The position numbers and the translations under genes are program-made. Positions 10,001-19,779 of a stretch of 64,000 nt of DNA are shown here, piece after piece; the stretch's first letter is position 1, and each line of letters starts with the position of its first letter. Source of the stretch: Lagierella massiliensis (GTDB lineage: Bacteria > Bacillota > Clostridia > Tissierellales > Peptoniphilaceae). The stretch spans positions 248,001-312,000 of the forward strand of contig NZ_CYUO01000005.1 of assembly GCF_001407835.1 (NCBI RefSeq). The letters run 5' to 3'. The notes under the pieces were generated by a model. It ran no database searches and had not been told where the DNA came from. It was given only the letters and a program-made list of their open reading frames with translations.

Positions 10001-13000
10001 CGAGATAGACTACAAGGAGCAGAATTTGTATTAAAAGACGTCAATGGAGATCCTATTGCAAATAAATTTACTGACGACAAGGGAAATGTAAGTTTTGGAG
10101 ACTTCCCTCCAGGAACCTATTACTTGGAAGAAAAAACTGCACCAGTAGGTTACGAAAAATCTGATGTTTACTTCGAAGTAACGGTAAATGAAAAAGGTGA
10201 AGTGACCTATAAGGCAAAATTTAAAACATCATCTGGTACACCAGTTCCAGGACAAGACTACTTTATAGAACAGGGAGAAGAATCAAGCTCTGGTTCAAAA
10301 GTTGAAGTCAAAGAAGTTCACCAACATATGGATGTAAAGGACTCAGGGAGAGGAAAGTATCCAGGAATGTGGGAAGCCTATGAGCTTGAATCATTAAAAT
10401 ACAAATTGGATGCAAGACTAAATATTGAAGGACCAGGAGCAAGATTTGAAATCCAATTTGATAAAAATCTTGACTTCACTCAATACTTTACAGAATTCCC
10501 TGACTTAGTTGAAGATGGAAAAGTTATAGCTAAACCATATTTTGATCACAATACTAAACTTTTAACCTATGTATTTACAGAAAATGCAACCAAAGGCGAA
10601 ACTACTATCAGTCTTGACCTAATTGGTATGATTCCAAGTAAATACTATGCGCCAACCCATGGCACATATAAAATAACTAACGTTGTTGCTCCAGGTCAAA
10701 CTATTACAGACCCTAACAGTAACCAAACTGAAACAATTGATGTGCTGTCTTACTATGGAGAATATGATGCAAAAAGAGATTTTGCTCATAAACCAACAGG
10801 AGCAGTGCCTAGTCAGTTATATTATTTCAGAGAAGTATATCAAAAGGATAATGGAGATTGGTATGTAACAGCCCTTGCATATTACAACCCATTAGGTAAT
10901 TATACAGGTGCGTCAAAACAGCTAACTTTTAACTGGATGTCAACAAATTACCAAAGCGATAAAATTCAACATAATTGGAATGCCAATGGTAACACACCAG
11001 CTTTCGAGTTAGAGAATGTTAAGGTGTATCGTACAGACAAAGACTTGGGAACGGTAAAATATAGAAAAGGAAATAATGCAACAGTAGATACTGTAGAGAC
11101 AGTAAGTAATGTTATGCCTCTTTCAATGGGTATAAGACCAGACCAATATCCAAACACATATAGGAAGGTCTTTGAAACAACAATTAATTCAGATTATGGC
11201 AAAGAAGCGTCTTCTAACAACATTTATTTAACTTATGATCCATCTGAGTTAACAAGGGATGCGGTATTACAAGAAAAATCCCCATTAAAGATAACAATGC
11301 CAAGGATATCACCTGGACGTGAAGGATATGTAATAGAGCAAACATTTAAGATTCCAGATATCAAGAAATTTAATGAAAACTGGAGAGCTTTCTATATGGG
11401 TCAAGATACAAGCCTTAGATCAACCTTTGTAACAGGACCTAACAAAAATTATTCAAATGTTGACCAAACAGGCGGGGAGATACCAAAATTCTACAAAGAA
11501 GTAGTTGGTATTATAAACAAAAAGTTCACGCCAGGACAGTTTAAAATTACAAAGTCTGATGATAACACAGGTGCTATTTTACAAGGAGCAGTTTTTGCAC
11601 TAACTAATTCCAACGGAAAGACCATCTACAAGACTTCAGATTCTAAAGGACTTGTAGAATTTACAAATCTTTCACCAGGTAGATATACATTAAAAGAAAC
11701 TAAAGCTCCAGAAGGATATATTGGAACAAATGAAAAGTGGGAAGTTATTGTATATAACAATGGCTATGTAAGAATTGAAGAAACATCTATACTTGGCTCA
11801 GGAAATATCTATACAGGTAATAATGACCTTATAATAAATATTCCAGTGGCAAATAGGAAAGTTGGAGAAAAATTCCAAGTATTTAAAAAAGATGAAAGTG
11901 GAAATCCACTTCAAGGAGCAACTTTTACGATCACAAAACAAGGAGAAACTACTCCTGTTGGAACAGCCACATCAAAGACCAATGGTATAGTAGAATTTAA
12001 TGAAGCCCTAACAGAAGGAACCTATATAATAGAAGAAACTAATGCACCAGATGGCTATAAGAAACTCGACAAAAAATGGGTTCTTATAATAGATAAAGAT
12101 GGAAATAAAAAAGTTTATAACTATTCATTGAGTACAGGCGATGAAGAAAAATCTCTTTTAGGAGAGCCTGGAACATATAGAGTTAATGTCAAAGAAAGAA
12201 CTCAGACTGGATGGGACTCTTTTGACAATAGAATAACTGGATGGGCAGCTAATAGTACCAATGCCGAACACTTAGGTACAAGAATTATCGCTATAAATAA
12301 AGATAAAAAATACGTTATTCAAAGGTATGTACTAAACCCAGAAGCTAAAAATATTGATGCTACTACAACAGCTACAATTCATAGAGAAAAACCAAATTAT
12401 CCAAATATGGATTGGTACAAGGGCGATGAAGAATACAAAGTATTTACTCTTGAAGCTAAAGAAGGTGGCAACACCGACGGTAAAGTAACAGGTCTAATTT
12501 CCGATTTAAGACTTGCAGATTACAATGTAACTGATATTACAAACACTGTAACAAAATCTAAAGATACATCTCATGTTGGAGAAACAAGATTAAAATTAAA
12601 TTTACCAGCTACCAACACGCCAATAGTAGTAGATGTCAAAGTACCTTACAAATCAGAATATGAAGGCGTAGGTACAGGCATGGACTGGAGAGAAGGTGGC
12701 ATAACCTATTGGAAGAGTGACTACTACGAAAGAGTATCTGACATATTATTAGGTGACTTATATGCAGCAGAAGAAGGTACGATTACAGGTTCGTATATTG
12801 GTAAAGACTCTCTTGATGTAACAAACGAAGCCAAAACCTATGGTTTTAAACTTAAAAAAGTTAAAGACGGAGAAACTACTACAGTTATTCCAGGTGCAGT
12901 TTTCAAACTAACAGGACCAGATGAAAGTCAAGATGAAAGAACTATGACTACTGGAAAAGATGGAATGATTTCTTTCGATGGACTTAAACCTGGAACATAT

Positions 13001-16000
13001 AAATTAGAAGAAATTGAACCAGCACCAGGCTACGAAAAAACAGATACAACTTGGGTGGTAAGAATTACAAGTGATGGAAGAGCTTATATTAAGAGTAGTG
13101 ATGGCGAAAAAGTATCTATTGTTGAAGCTAAGGCAACACAAAATAGTACATTTGCCAACACATTAAGAGGAGAACTATTAAAAACACTTAATATGCCAAG
13201 TGAAAATAGTGGTCTTGAAATAGGTGACCAATTAGTTGATACAGATAATCCATTACGAGCTGCCGATGTATGGGAAGTTATTGACCCTGCTATAACATCA
13301 GGCTTAACAGATAAATCAAATAATGATGTACAAACAAAAATAACTGAAATAAACAAGGGAACACATCAATTCAAGCAAGTATTCTTGATAAATGTTAATT
13401 CCTTTTCCCTAAACTCTACTGGTTTTGATATTCATAGAGAGCCTGAAGATAGATCTATGGATCCAAGTGATATTATTAGTTATAAAATTCAAGCTGTAGG
13501 GAAGGGATCAACTTTAAATAATATCATAGGCATTCCTAAAGATATTAAAATAAAAAATAATAATTTTGCAAGTCAACCAAAAGATGGAAAACCAAATGCA
13601 TCCAGAGCTTTATTTGCAAGTAGAATCAATACTCCAATTTTGGTAGAAATTGTAACTAACTATGATCCTACAAAAGCCTTCGGATTAGGAATGAATTTTT
13701 ATGATGAAGGAATGGGAATGTATGCTGGACCTGGAGTATGGGGAGCTCAATCTTATAGTAGTGATACATTGATTAATAAAAAGCAAACTTATTCATTAGA
13801 AATTGAACCATCACTAAATGGAAATGTAACAGCTAACAAAGCATCAGATATAAGTGAAGGTGAACAAGTTGTATTAACTGTTAATCCAAAGCAAGGCTAT
13901 AAACTTCAAGAATTGAAAGTTGATGGTAAAGATGTAACTACAAGTGTCAATGAAAACAAATATATATTCAATATGCTTGAACATAATGTTAAAGTTTCAG
14001 CTTTATTTACAGAAGAAAGTTATGCTATAAGCTACCAAACTCCACAACACGGGGTTGTGCAAGTACCAGATACTGCAAAATATGGGGATACAGTAACAAT
14101 AACAGCAATTCCAGAGACTGGATATATGGTAGATACCATTAAGGTAAACAGTGGTTCAGGAGCAGTACCTGTTACAGGAAATACTTTTGTAATGCCAGCA
14201 GACAATGTTGTAGTTGATGTTACATTCAAAGTTAAACCAGCAGAAAAATACAATATTACAGTTAACCAAACAACAAATGGTTCTGTAAAGCCTGATAAAA
14301 ATAGTGCAGAAGAAAATGAAGTAGTTACTTTAACTGTTACACCTGACGATGGTTATGAAGTTGATAGTGTGACAATGAATGAACAAGCTCTAATAGTTGA
14401 TGCCGATGGTAAGTACAAGTTCACAATGCCAAAAGGTGACGCAACAGTTTCTGCAACTTTTAAAAAGATTGAGGACCAACCAGGACAAGACGAAATTGAA
14501 ATTCCTGATGGTAGTGCTGCACAAATCACCAACAAGCAAACAGGTCTTGATTTAAAAGTATTTAAAGTAAACTACTTGAACAGAAGACTACCAGATGCAG
14601 AGTTTGCTATTGAAAAATACAAGGACGAAACTTATAAAGAATTAGATGATACCTTTACAAAAGCAACTGGAATATCTAATGAAGATGGTGTTGTAGAATT
14701 TAGAGATAAAGATGGTAATATTGTAAGTCTACCTGTTGGACACTATTTACTAACAGAAACAAAATCACCATCTGGATACAAAGCAGCTCAGGCTCCTTGG
14801 AAGGTAGAAGTATATCAAGAAGATGGTCAACTTAAAGCAAAATATACAGGACCAGAAGATACTCCAGCAGGACTTCTAAATTCCAACAAGGCAAATGACA
14901 AAAATGATATTACAACTACAGCAAATGGAATTAAGTATAAGGCAAGATTAACCTATATTAATACTGAATCAAAGACATATATCCAAAGAATCTATATTGA
15001 TACAAGAGGGTACACTGGTACTGCTGAAAAGATTAATGTTCAAATCACTCCTAAACATAAGAGAGATGAAACAGATGCACCAGGAAGATTGCCAGTGACA
15101 AATGTTGAAGGTGTTAAGACTGCCTATAGGTCAACCTACAAAATATCAGGAGCAGAAGAAAATCCTGATGTAGATGAAATTTTAAGATATTACGACCTAT
15201 CAAAACCAAAAGTATCAATGATAAATACAGCAAGGTGGAGACCATTTGACTGGGGATTTGACGAAGACTTACTAAACCTTGACAAGGGAGTCTATTATAT
15301 AGATGTGGAAGGTTTCTATGATGATGCTATAATCACAGGTTATGATAGTAAGCAAGGCAAAAATACTATTCCAGCTGAAGACTTAGGTAAACTTGATCTA
15401 AATATAGACTTCTATGATGGAGAGAGAAAATTCCAACAAGTCAAAGGTAAAAATGGCGATGAAATAATTTATAATGAGGAAAATGGTGGTTCGTATCTTG
15501 ATGGTAACATCGAACTTGGATATGTTGAAAAGAATGCCAAAGGAGAAAATGTTCCAACTGCTGAAGGAAAAGTAACTCCACCAGGAGCTAAGTATCCACT
15601 ATGGATTGGAAAAGAAGGTGGACGAATATATCCTCCTCTTGACGGAGATGCAACTAAGACCAGAGTTCAAACAAGTATCGATATAAGTTCACTATATTCA
15701 TCAGACACTACAAACGCAATACCACAAGATGGTATGACTATACAAAATGATGAAGAAACTTATAACATAACTTTCTCAAAACATGGACGTGATAATGCAA
15801 CTGATGATATAAATAGTGAAGCAGTTACAAATAACAGACTTGAAGGTGGTATATTTAAACTTCAAGAAGATACGGGAATAACTTATGAAGATATTCCAGG
15901 TTCATTTGTAGCCTCAGCCTTTAACGGATACTTTGGATTTAGAGGACTAAAACCAGGTCGTTATAGATTAATTGAAGTTAAATCACCAGAAGGATATGTA

Positions 16001-19000
16001 CCAATAACAGATCCACTACTTTACTTCACAGTAGAAACTATAACTACAAACTCAGGTAAGATAGTTCACCCAGTAACTGGTAACGTAGTAGATATAAAAA
16101 CTATAAAAGTCAAATTCCCTGGAAATGACACTGTGTATAATCTATCTGACTTATCAATGGTAGATCCAGAGGATAACACCAAAACCGTGTTAATAAAAAA
16201 TATTGATTCGAAGAAGATTAATATAGAAAAAGCTCAGATTGTTGATCCGACAGATGATACAAAACGAGTTCCACTAAATAAGTTAACCGTTCCAGGTGCA
16301 AAAGAAGACTATGCTATTAACCAGATAAAAATTGTACCAGATTCAAGTGGATATATATCCCTTGAGTATGACAAGGCAAATGGTGTTTACCAATATGTTC
16401 CAGAAAAATCAACTAACGAAGAAGACGGTAGACTAATAGACTACGTAACAAGTGCTACTGCTAAGAACATGGGTAAGATTATCAACGAAAAACCAGGTGA
16501 AGGTAGTATAACCATAAAGAAGGTAGACCAAGATGGTAATTTATTAAAGGCTTCAGGACTTTTGCCAGGAGCAGTGTTTAAATTAACAAATCTTTCTAAT
16601 GGACAAGTAAAACCTGGTACTGTTGGAACTGACGGAACATTGACATTTGATAAGCTTCAAATAGGTAACTACAGACTTGAAGAAACTAAATCTCCAAATG
16701 GTTATGAAAACACTAACCAAGTTTGGAACTTCACAGTAGGTGGTAAGGATCTTGACCCATACAGTGAACCAGTTGAAAGAACAGGAGTAGACTTAACAAA
16801 TAAGATTAGTCTAAAAACAGAAAAAGTATCAGTGCTAAATCCTGATGAAAAAACCAGCACAGATATAACAGAAAATGATGAAATTCATCCTCACTTTGGT
16901 GAGAGTATTGAATTTGAAAACAAATTCAAATTAGCTCCTGATACTAAAATCAATCCTGGAGATTATTTCACTCTAAAGATGAGTGACAATATAGATCTTA
17001 ATGGAATCTTCGAAAAAGAAATTGAAAATCTGGATATTTTAGCACCAGGTGTAGGTACAATAGCAAAGGCTGATTATAATAGGAAAGAAAGAACTATAAC
17101 CTATACTTTCACAAACTATGCAAAGACCTATACCTTAGTGGATTTTTCAAACAAACTCACTGCCTTTATAGATCTATACAAGGTTAAAAAGTCAGATGGA
17201 CTTACTAAGCAAAAAGTTGGATTTAGATTAGGTGAAGATAAAAGTCAATACAAAGATGTTAAGGTTGTTTATGATTTGCTATATGCAAAGCAAGACGATG
17301 GTTTTGGAAATAATATCAATCTTGAATCAAAAATTGTTAAGTACGATCCAAATACCGGTGAGTTTTTACAATACTATTATGTAAATAGATTAAAAGAGAA
17401 CTCCACTGGTCCTATAGAATTATTATACGAAGCAGACAGAGATATAGATAATTTAAATATTAGTGTCAGTCGTTTAGTTGATAATTCTAATGTAGAAAAA
17501 GATATGCCAGAATCTTTTGGAGTAGATGAAAACAGTTCAAATCTTTCAGAGTTTAAATTACTAAGATCTTTCCAAACATTCAAGAAGGGCGAAAAAGCTG
17601 GACCATATTTTGGATCGGGAATGACAGAAAAAGATTCATATATTGTTAAAGTAACAGGAAGAGCAACTGGTACAGATAAAACTGAATACAACTCTAATGC
17701 TACTATGTACAAATATAATGAAGGATATACACCAAGCTATGCCTTTAGAAGAAATTCAGTTCGTTACTTTAGAAATGAAGCAACAGCAAAAGCAGAACTT
17801 GAAATTAGAGTAGTCAACCCTGAAAACAAAATTACTTTTAATAAGGTTGATCAAAATGGTAAAGCCCTTGCGGGAGCTAAGTTTAAACTTGAATACAGAG
17901 CTAAAGACACTGATACTTGGACTAAGTTAGGCCAAGATATAACGACAGGTGCAGATGGAGTATTTAGTTTTACTAAGCTAAGACCTGGAAAGTACCAACT
18001 AATAGAGATAGAAGCACCATCTGGTTACAAGATAGCTCCAAACCCTATAATAGAATTTGCAGTTGATAAGAATGGAAAAATAACCAGAAATGTTACATCT
18101 TCTGACGGAAAAACTACAACAAAAGAAGATATTGGAGGAGCTACAATTTCAATAGTCAACAGAAAAGAAGAAGAAATTGAGTTTAAGAAAGTTGATGCAA
18201 CTGACAAAACTGTTCTTGAAGGAGCAGAATTCGAAGTTTGGTATAAGGTTGAGAAGAATGGTGAATACACTAATGATAAACTAAAATTGTACCAAGATGA
18301 TTCAGGTAATAAATTAGTTATAAAAGCGGGCACAGAAGCTCCAAAAGGATATACTGAAGTTAAAACTTTTACTACAGATAAAGATGGTATAGTTAAATTT
18401 AAATTCTATGAACCAGGTTACTATGCACTTAAAGAAGTGAAGGCACCAGAAGGATATATTAATCCAAGAAAGATTGTAAAAGAGTTTGCAGTATTAGATG
18501 GTGTAGTTCAAACTTATAAGTATAAGACTGAGCTGGACGTTTCAAAGACAAAAAGTTGGGATTATTCTAATGACACTTTGAATGATGTTTATGGAACTGA
18601 CATAACAATGAGATTTAATAATGCTCATGAAAAAATCACTTATGAACAAGATAAATCAAAAATCACATTATCAGGCTTGCCTTTAGATAATGACTTTAAA
18701 GCAAAAAATAATTTATCAAGTGATGGAATAACTATAAGTGCTAAATTGGTAAATAAGAATAATCAAAGCTCTCGTACTAAGATTTACACTCTTGATGCAG
18801 GTAAAGACTATACAAATAATAAAGGAACAATAACCATTGACCTTTATGAATTAGTAAAAGAATTGGAAAGAAAAACTGGTGATTCAATAACATCAGAAAA
18901 TACAATTGAACTATCAATGTATTCAACATTGGCTTTAGACACAACATTAGATATTAAATCTAATATTGTAATAAGTGACGAGATAAAAGAGGACAGAACT

Positions 19001-19216
19001 TTCCAAATAGGAACAGAGGGAGACAAAAAAGTCGACCACTCTTATTCATTTACTACTTTGGGAGAAACAACTAATCCAATAGAAATAAAAAACAAGAAAG
19101 GATTATACCCAGGAACTGGTAGTATAGGTGCACTTATATTCGCCATAATAGGAGCGGGATTAATGACTGTAGCCTATGTGGGATATAAAAGAAAGAAAGT
19201 TACTGTTACAGACTAA
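5975..19216 (+). CDS. Giant secreted cell-wall adhesin with Cna-B domains (giant adhesin 1)
   Basis: A 4,413-residue surface protein. AGGAGG lies seven bases before the ATG. A signal peptide occupies residues 1-29 (basic start, hydrophobic core, cleavage after VMA). A charged N-terminal domain and Glu/Lys-rich linker run to about 480, followed by MSCRAMM-like beta domains. About ten Cna-B/SpaA prealbumin-like domains end in YxLxExxAPxGY-type motifs, near 1045, 1350, 1870, 1980, 2305, 2875, 3290, 3530, 3970 and 4085. Their first-strand Lys and the Glu of that motif are the residues expected to form or catalyse isopeptide bonds. Three divergent InlB-type repeats lie at about 2605-2830. The C-terminus has YPGTG near 4378, a hydrophobic span and a basic tail, which is a sortase signal of variant sequence. 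A likely role is binding host matrix or other cells. No sortase or pilin operon is adjacent. A terminator follows. Confidence 0.93.
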   Translation: MDRKILRRISSGLLSLLLVMQVLVQPVMAVQNTNDLPKEVKTQEVKKETHSKEGVIDPAIKEELSPLEQAYIEQLEDNSFAFLRGPYVISSQEDFDLREYTFVEKDEEGKVLLVRGDEVEDFSNIEEITELVERYRQDYKDLQNKETKELNPTKSQQKINYKDYKELSIPIVINDIENKYESTKNENITLKRDKEEQLTKEIFVNSLKDLEDILLTFKGEKDIKDLDITKVEKVYTGEEDEDTLTVEEVLTEALEEGHQNKNKVTSLNIAELYPGYKYIFTISSKKVKEDNTVLTEITTLEKDKEEAETEELGKAIVEEEKETESTEATDKKEENKKENRKTSPIETDNIKEDKKQEINTSEDNKEKVQEFEKAFDDTKEEVEKNSIGEEDKEENGLVEGIKKLLGLTDLQKADRELKSALKDENNGLEEIQNILTSFEEKYELSKADKIKLMEDNEDAFKALIEKKADSNFNPQMLLSPLRAGNDLNLDGKKFTIMTRFDTSTVVGPIKKDQYFMIHLDKELKVNNPSGLEPIKYKGNVIATPEYDATENTIKYTIQRDITEEISIPLNIPVDYNPENIVLGNDGTFTVTNKISGFGVKAPKDLVPQKVDKNGNLAGSIIEPDRDDVQQIVDGSGGAYKFDMNVWGEPVVENGKLKGFNWSVTMDSDKDLKDYFGMKLNLTTVKGSGLGEIQNLKLNGESIDNEVIDQLDGSTGIVDSKHHAINKNTANANYTFYTPVKNIQGSYMLDVSTLLSKQNKKGAVRTVIDEGYSQDKIEAATPTRVGINNRTTIQGKFTTNTTAEWTITDGVSSKDVVKGLPLQDRDLIGNQTINSGKRVVYGIDDKTGQMVVKEAEKTGLTSIPTKETDPNTSQEVGNIGVYEFQTNITNPDQAGEASISGVEISKYKDIHINQNWNLPNGQKMPAQTITVTDKNGNKTETKVNEGPVVTDDTGKQRLITVPDVRYWDVDDSGNATFRDHKISQTFPEGKVTIAGKEYKYSENANYFRPDTRIHYIQNSLEESTDKKPATFTVVKVDSNNPEKRISGANFDLLGANVSITTDSNGEATFRNIKPGKYYLRETKAPEGYKLDNNEKTITVSDQGEITVTGENAKLSTGSGKTEIVQHSDYPNWPDYMNTMHYGKLDENGNLEFYIFLKPYAPRESGRTDRDTRLDIVLPGVDLTNSEVKIYDVYPYNRDYIKGQMEAQTMDKVDLGNDITGVANNNGAITGTENFKDPYTGKTGYKIYLPENRFGTDWGFLVKVNANVGASKDSTVLSYDWLSDTDTAAKSKIQEIVTISTNSEENGSPTLTISNDPFEKSPIEVAKFANTFSEVEVDGKKVQRRDRLQGAEFVLKDVNGDPIANKFTDDKGNVSFGDFPPGTYYLEEKTAPVGYEKSDVYFEVTVNEKGEVTYKAKFKTSSGTPVPGQDYFIEQGEESSSGSKVEVKEVHQHMDVKDSGRGKYPGMWEAYELESLKYKLDARLNIEGPGARFEIQFDKNLDFTQYFTEFPDLVEDGKVIAKPYFDHNTKLLTYVFTENATKGETTISLDLIGMIPSKYYAPTHGTYKITNVVAPGQTITDPNSNQTETIDVLSYYGEYDAKRDFAHKPTGAVPSQLYYFREVYQKDNGDWYVTALAYYNPLGNYTGASKQLTFNWMSTNYQSDKIQHNWNANGNTPAFELENVKVYRTDKDLGTVKYRKGNNATVDTVETVSNVMPLSMGIRPDQYPNTYRKVFETTINSDYGKEASSNNIYLTYDPSELTRDAVLQEKSPLKITMPRISPGREGYVIEQTFKIPDIKKFNENWRAFYMGQDTSLRSTFVTGPNKNYSNVDQTGGEIPKFYKEVVGIINKKFTPGQFKITKSDDNTGAILQGAVFALTNSNGKTIYKTSDSKGLVEFTNLSPGRYTLKETKAPEGYIGTNEKWEVIVYNNGYVRIEETSILGSGNIYTGNNDLIINIPVANRKVGEKFQVFKKDESGNPLQGATFTITKQGETTPVGTATSKTNGIVEFNEALTEGTYIIEETNAPDGYKKLDKKWVLIIDKDGNKKVYNYSLSTGDEEKSLLGEPGTYRVNVKERTQTGWDSFDNRITGWAANSTNAEHLGTRIIAINKDKKYVIQRYVLNPEAKNIDATTTATIHREKPNYPNMDWYKGDEEYKVFTLEAKEGGNTDGKVTGLISDLRLADYNVTDITNTVTKSKDTSHVGETRLKLNLPATNTPIVVDVKVPYKSEYEGVGTGMDWREGGITYWKSDYYERVSDILLGDLYAAEEGTITGSYIGKDSLDVTNEAKTYGFKLKKVKDGETTTVIPGAVFKLTGPDESQDERTMTTGKDGMISFDGLKPGTYKLEEIEPAPGYEKTDTTWVVRITSDGRAYIKSSDGEKVSIVEAKATQNSTFANTLRGELLKTLNMPSENSGLEIGDQLVDTDNPLRAADVWEVIDPAITSGLTDKSNNDVQTKITEINKGTHQFKQVFLINVNSFSLNSTGFDIHREPEDRSMDPSDIISYKIQAVGKGSTLNNIIGIPKDIKIKNNNFASQPKDGKPNASRALFASRINTPILVEIVTNYDPTKAFGLGMNFYDEGMGMYAGPGVWGAQSYSSDTLINKKQTYSLEIEPSLNGNVTANKASDISEGEQVVLTVNPKQGYKLQELKVDGKDVTTSVNENKYIFNMLEHNVKVSALFTEESYAISYQTPQHGVVQVPDTAKYGDTVTITAIPETGYMVDTIKVNSGSGAVPVTGNTFVMPADNVVVDVTFKVKPAEKYNITVNQTTNGSVKPDKNSAEENEVVTLTVTPDDGYEVDSVTMNEQALIVDADGKYKFTMPKGDATVSATFKKIEDQPGQDEIEIPDGSAAQITNKQTGLDLKVFKVNYLNRRLPDAEFAIEKYKDETYKELDDTFTKATGISNEDGVVEFRDKDGNIVSLPVGHYLLTETKSPSGYKAAQAPWKVEVYQEDGQLKAKYTGPEDTPAGLLNSNKANDKNDITTTANGIKYKARLTYINTESKTYIQRIYIDTRGYTGTAEKINVQITPKHKRDETDAPGRLPVTNVEGVKTAYRSTYKISGAEENPDVDEILRYYDLSKPKVSMINTARWRPFDWGFDEDLLNLDKGVYYIDVEGFYDDAIITGYDSKQGKNTIPAEDLGKLDLNIDFYDGERKFQQVKGKNGDEIIYNEENGGSYLDGNIELGYVEKNAKGENVPTAEGKVTPPGAKYPLWIGKEGGRIYPPLDGDATKTRVQTSIDISSLYSSDTTNAIPQDGMTIQNDEETYNITFSKHGRDNATDDINSEAVTNNRLEGGIFKLQEDTGITYEDIPGSFVASAFNGYFGFRGLKPGRYRLIEVKSPEGYVPITDPLLYFTVETITTNSGKIVHPVTGNVVDIKTIKVKFPGNDTVYNLSDLSMVDPEDNTKTVLIKNIDSKKINIEKAQIVDPTDDTKRVPLNKLTVPGAKEDYAINQIKIVPDSSGYISLEYDKANGVYQYVPEKSTNEEDGRLIDYVTSATAKNMGKIINEKPGEGSITIKKVDQDGNLLKASGLLPGAVFKLTNLSNGQVKPGTVGTDGTLTFDKLQIGNYRLEETKSPNGYENTNQVWNFTVGGKDLDPYSEPVERTGVDLTNKISLKTEKVSVLNPDEKTSTDITENDEIHPHFGESIEFENKFKLAPDTKINPGDYFTLKMSDNIDLNGIFEKEIENLDILAPGVGTIAKADYNRKERTITYTFTNYAKTYTLVDFSNKLTAFIDLYKVKKSDGLTKQKVGFRLGEDKSQYKDVKVVYDLLYAKQDDGFGNNINLESKIVKYDPNTGEFLQYYYVNRLKENSTGPIELLYEADRDIDNLNISVSRLVDNSNVEKDMPESFGVDENSSNLSEFKLLRSFQTFKKGEKAGPYFGSGMTEKDSYIVKVTGRATGTDKTEYNSNATMYKYNEGYTPSYAFRRNSVRYFRNEATAKAELEIRVVNPENKITFNKVDQNGKALAGAKFKLEYRAKDTDTWTKLGQDITTGADGVFSFTKLRPGKYQLIEIEAPSGYKIAPNPIIEFAVDKNGKITRNVTSSDGKTTTKEDIGGATISIVNRKEEEIEFKKVDATDKTVLEGAEFEVWYKVEKNGEYTNDKLKLYQDDSGNKLVIKAGTEAPKGYTEVKTFTTDKDGIVKFKFYEPGYYALKEVKAPEGYINPRKIVKEFAVLDGVVQTYKYKTELDVSKTKSWDYSNDTLNDVYGTDITMRFNNAHEKITYEQDKSKITLSGLPLDNDFKAKNNLSSDGITISAKLVNKNNQSSRTKIYTLDAGKDYTNNKGTITIDLYELVKELERKTGDSITSENTIELSMYSTLALDTTLDIKSNIVISDEIKEDRTFQIGTEGDKKVDHSYSFTTLGETTNPIEIKNKKGLYPGTGSIGALIFAIIGAGLMTVAYVGYKRKKVTVTD

Positions 19217-19226
19217 AATCAAAATG

Positions 19227-19256
19227 ACGGCTTACTCTTAGGAGTGCCGTTTTTTT
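19227..19256 (+). terminator. Terminator after giant adhesin 1
   Basis: The stem ACGGC...GCCGT, with an inner ACTC/GAGT extension and a short loop, is followed by seven T residues. It begins 11 bases after the stop codon. Confidence 0.88.
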
Positions 19257-19267
19257 GATGAAATTAA

Positions 19268-19375
19268 ATGTGGAGAAAATGAGTTGTCTTCCGACGGCAA
19301 GTGAAACGAGATTCTTCGACTTCAAATTTTGCTTTGCAAAAATTTTAGCTCAGAATGACAAATCGAAGAGATAAC
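19268..19375 (-). repeat. Interspersed repeat of the CTCAGAATGACA type
   Basis: It contains ACGAGATTCTTCGACTTC, an AAATTTTGC / GCAAAAATTT hairpin and GCTCAGAATGACA. The same string of motifs recurs at 40545-40685, 40945-41135, 46470-46530, 46765-46832, 47139-47215 and 48447-48600. In several places it directly abuts the composite palindromic element. No coding function is supported. Confidence 0.75.
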
Positions 19376-19417
19376 ATAACTAAGGAGAGCAAAAAACTCT
19401 AAAATACAATAAAAAAG

Positions 19418-19705
19418 CAGAAAATCCAAAAAGATTTTCTTCCACTTTTCCAAAGGGGTCTTGGGGATATCCCCAAGTCGTTGGGAGGTAAAGGGGGTTC
19501 AAGGGGGATAGGACGATAGAAAGCAGTTCCTTTTTCACCTTGGGTAAAATAAAAATAAACACTATATTGGAAATAATAATGTTATTGAGTAAAATACCAA
19601 AGATTAAAATATTAAGAAACTTTAGCATGAATTTTCATGTAGGGAGAACCCCTACAAAAAATAAAAACAAAATTTTCATAGAAAGTTTTATAAAAACTTT
19701 CCCTC
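19418..19705 (-). repeat. Composite palindromic intergenic element, copy B, with degenerate tail
   Basis: In reverse orientation the element shows the AGAAAATC / GATTTTCT stem (19419-19440), the palindrome CTTGGGGATATCCCCAAG, then TTGGGAGGTAAAGGGGG and AAGGGGGATAGGA. The GGTTCC arm is decayed compared with copies E, G and H. A tail at 19640-19702 holds GTAGGG / CCCTAC and GAAAGTTTT / AAAACTTTC hairpins, like the tails of copies D to H. Confidence 0.8.
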
Positions 19706-19721
19706 TACATCTCTTCCTTCG

Positions 19722-19750
19722 TTGATTTTTATCCATTTTAACCTTATAAT
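19722..19750 (+). promoter_or_regulatory. Promoter of asnB
   Basis: TTGATT (19722-19727) and a perfect TATAAT (19745-19750) are separated by 17 bases. The leader is about 25 bases, with AAGGAG before the ATG at 19780. Confidence 0.75.
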
Positions 19751-19779
19751 TTAATAAGAATAAGTATTAAGGAGATATT

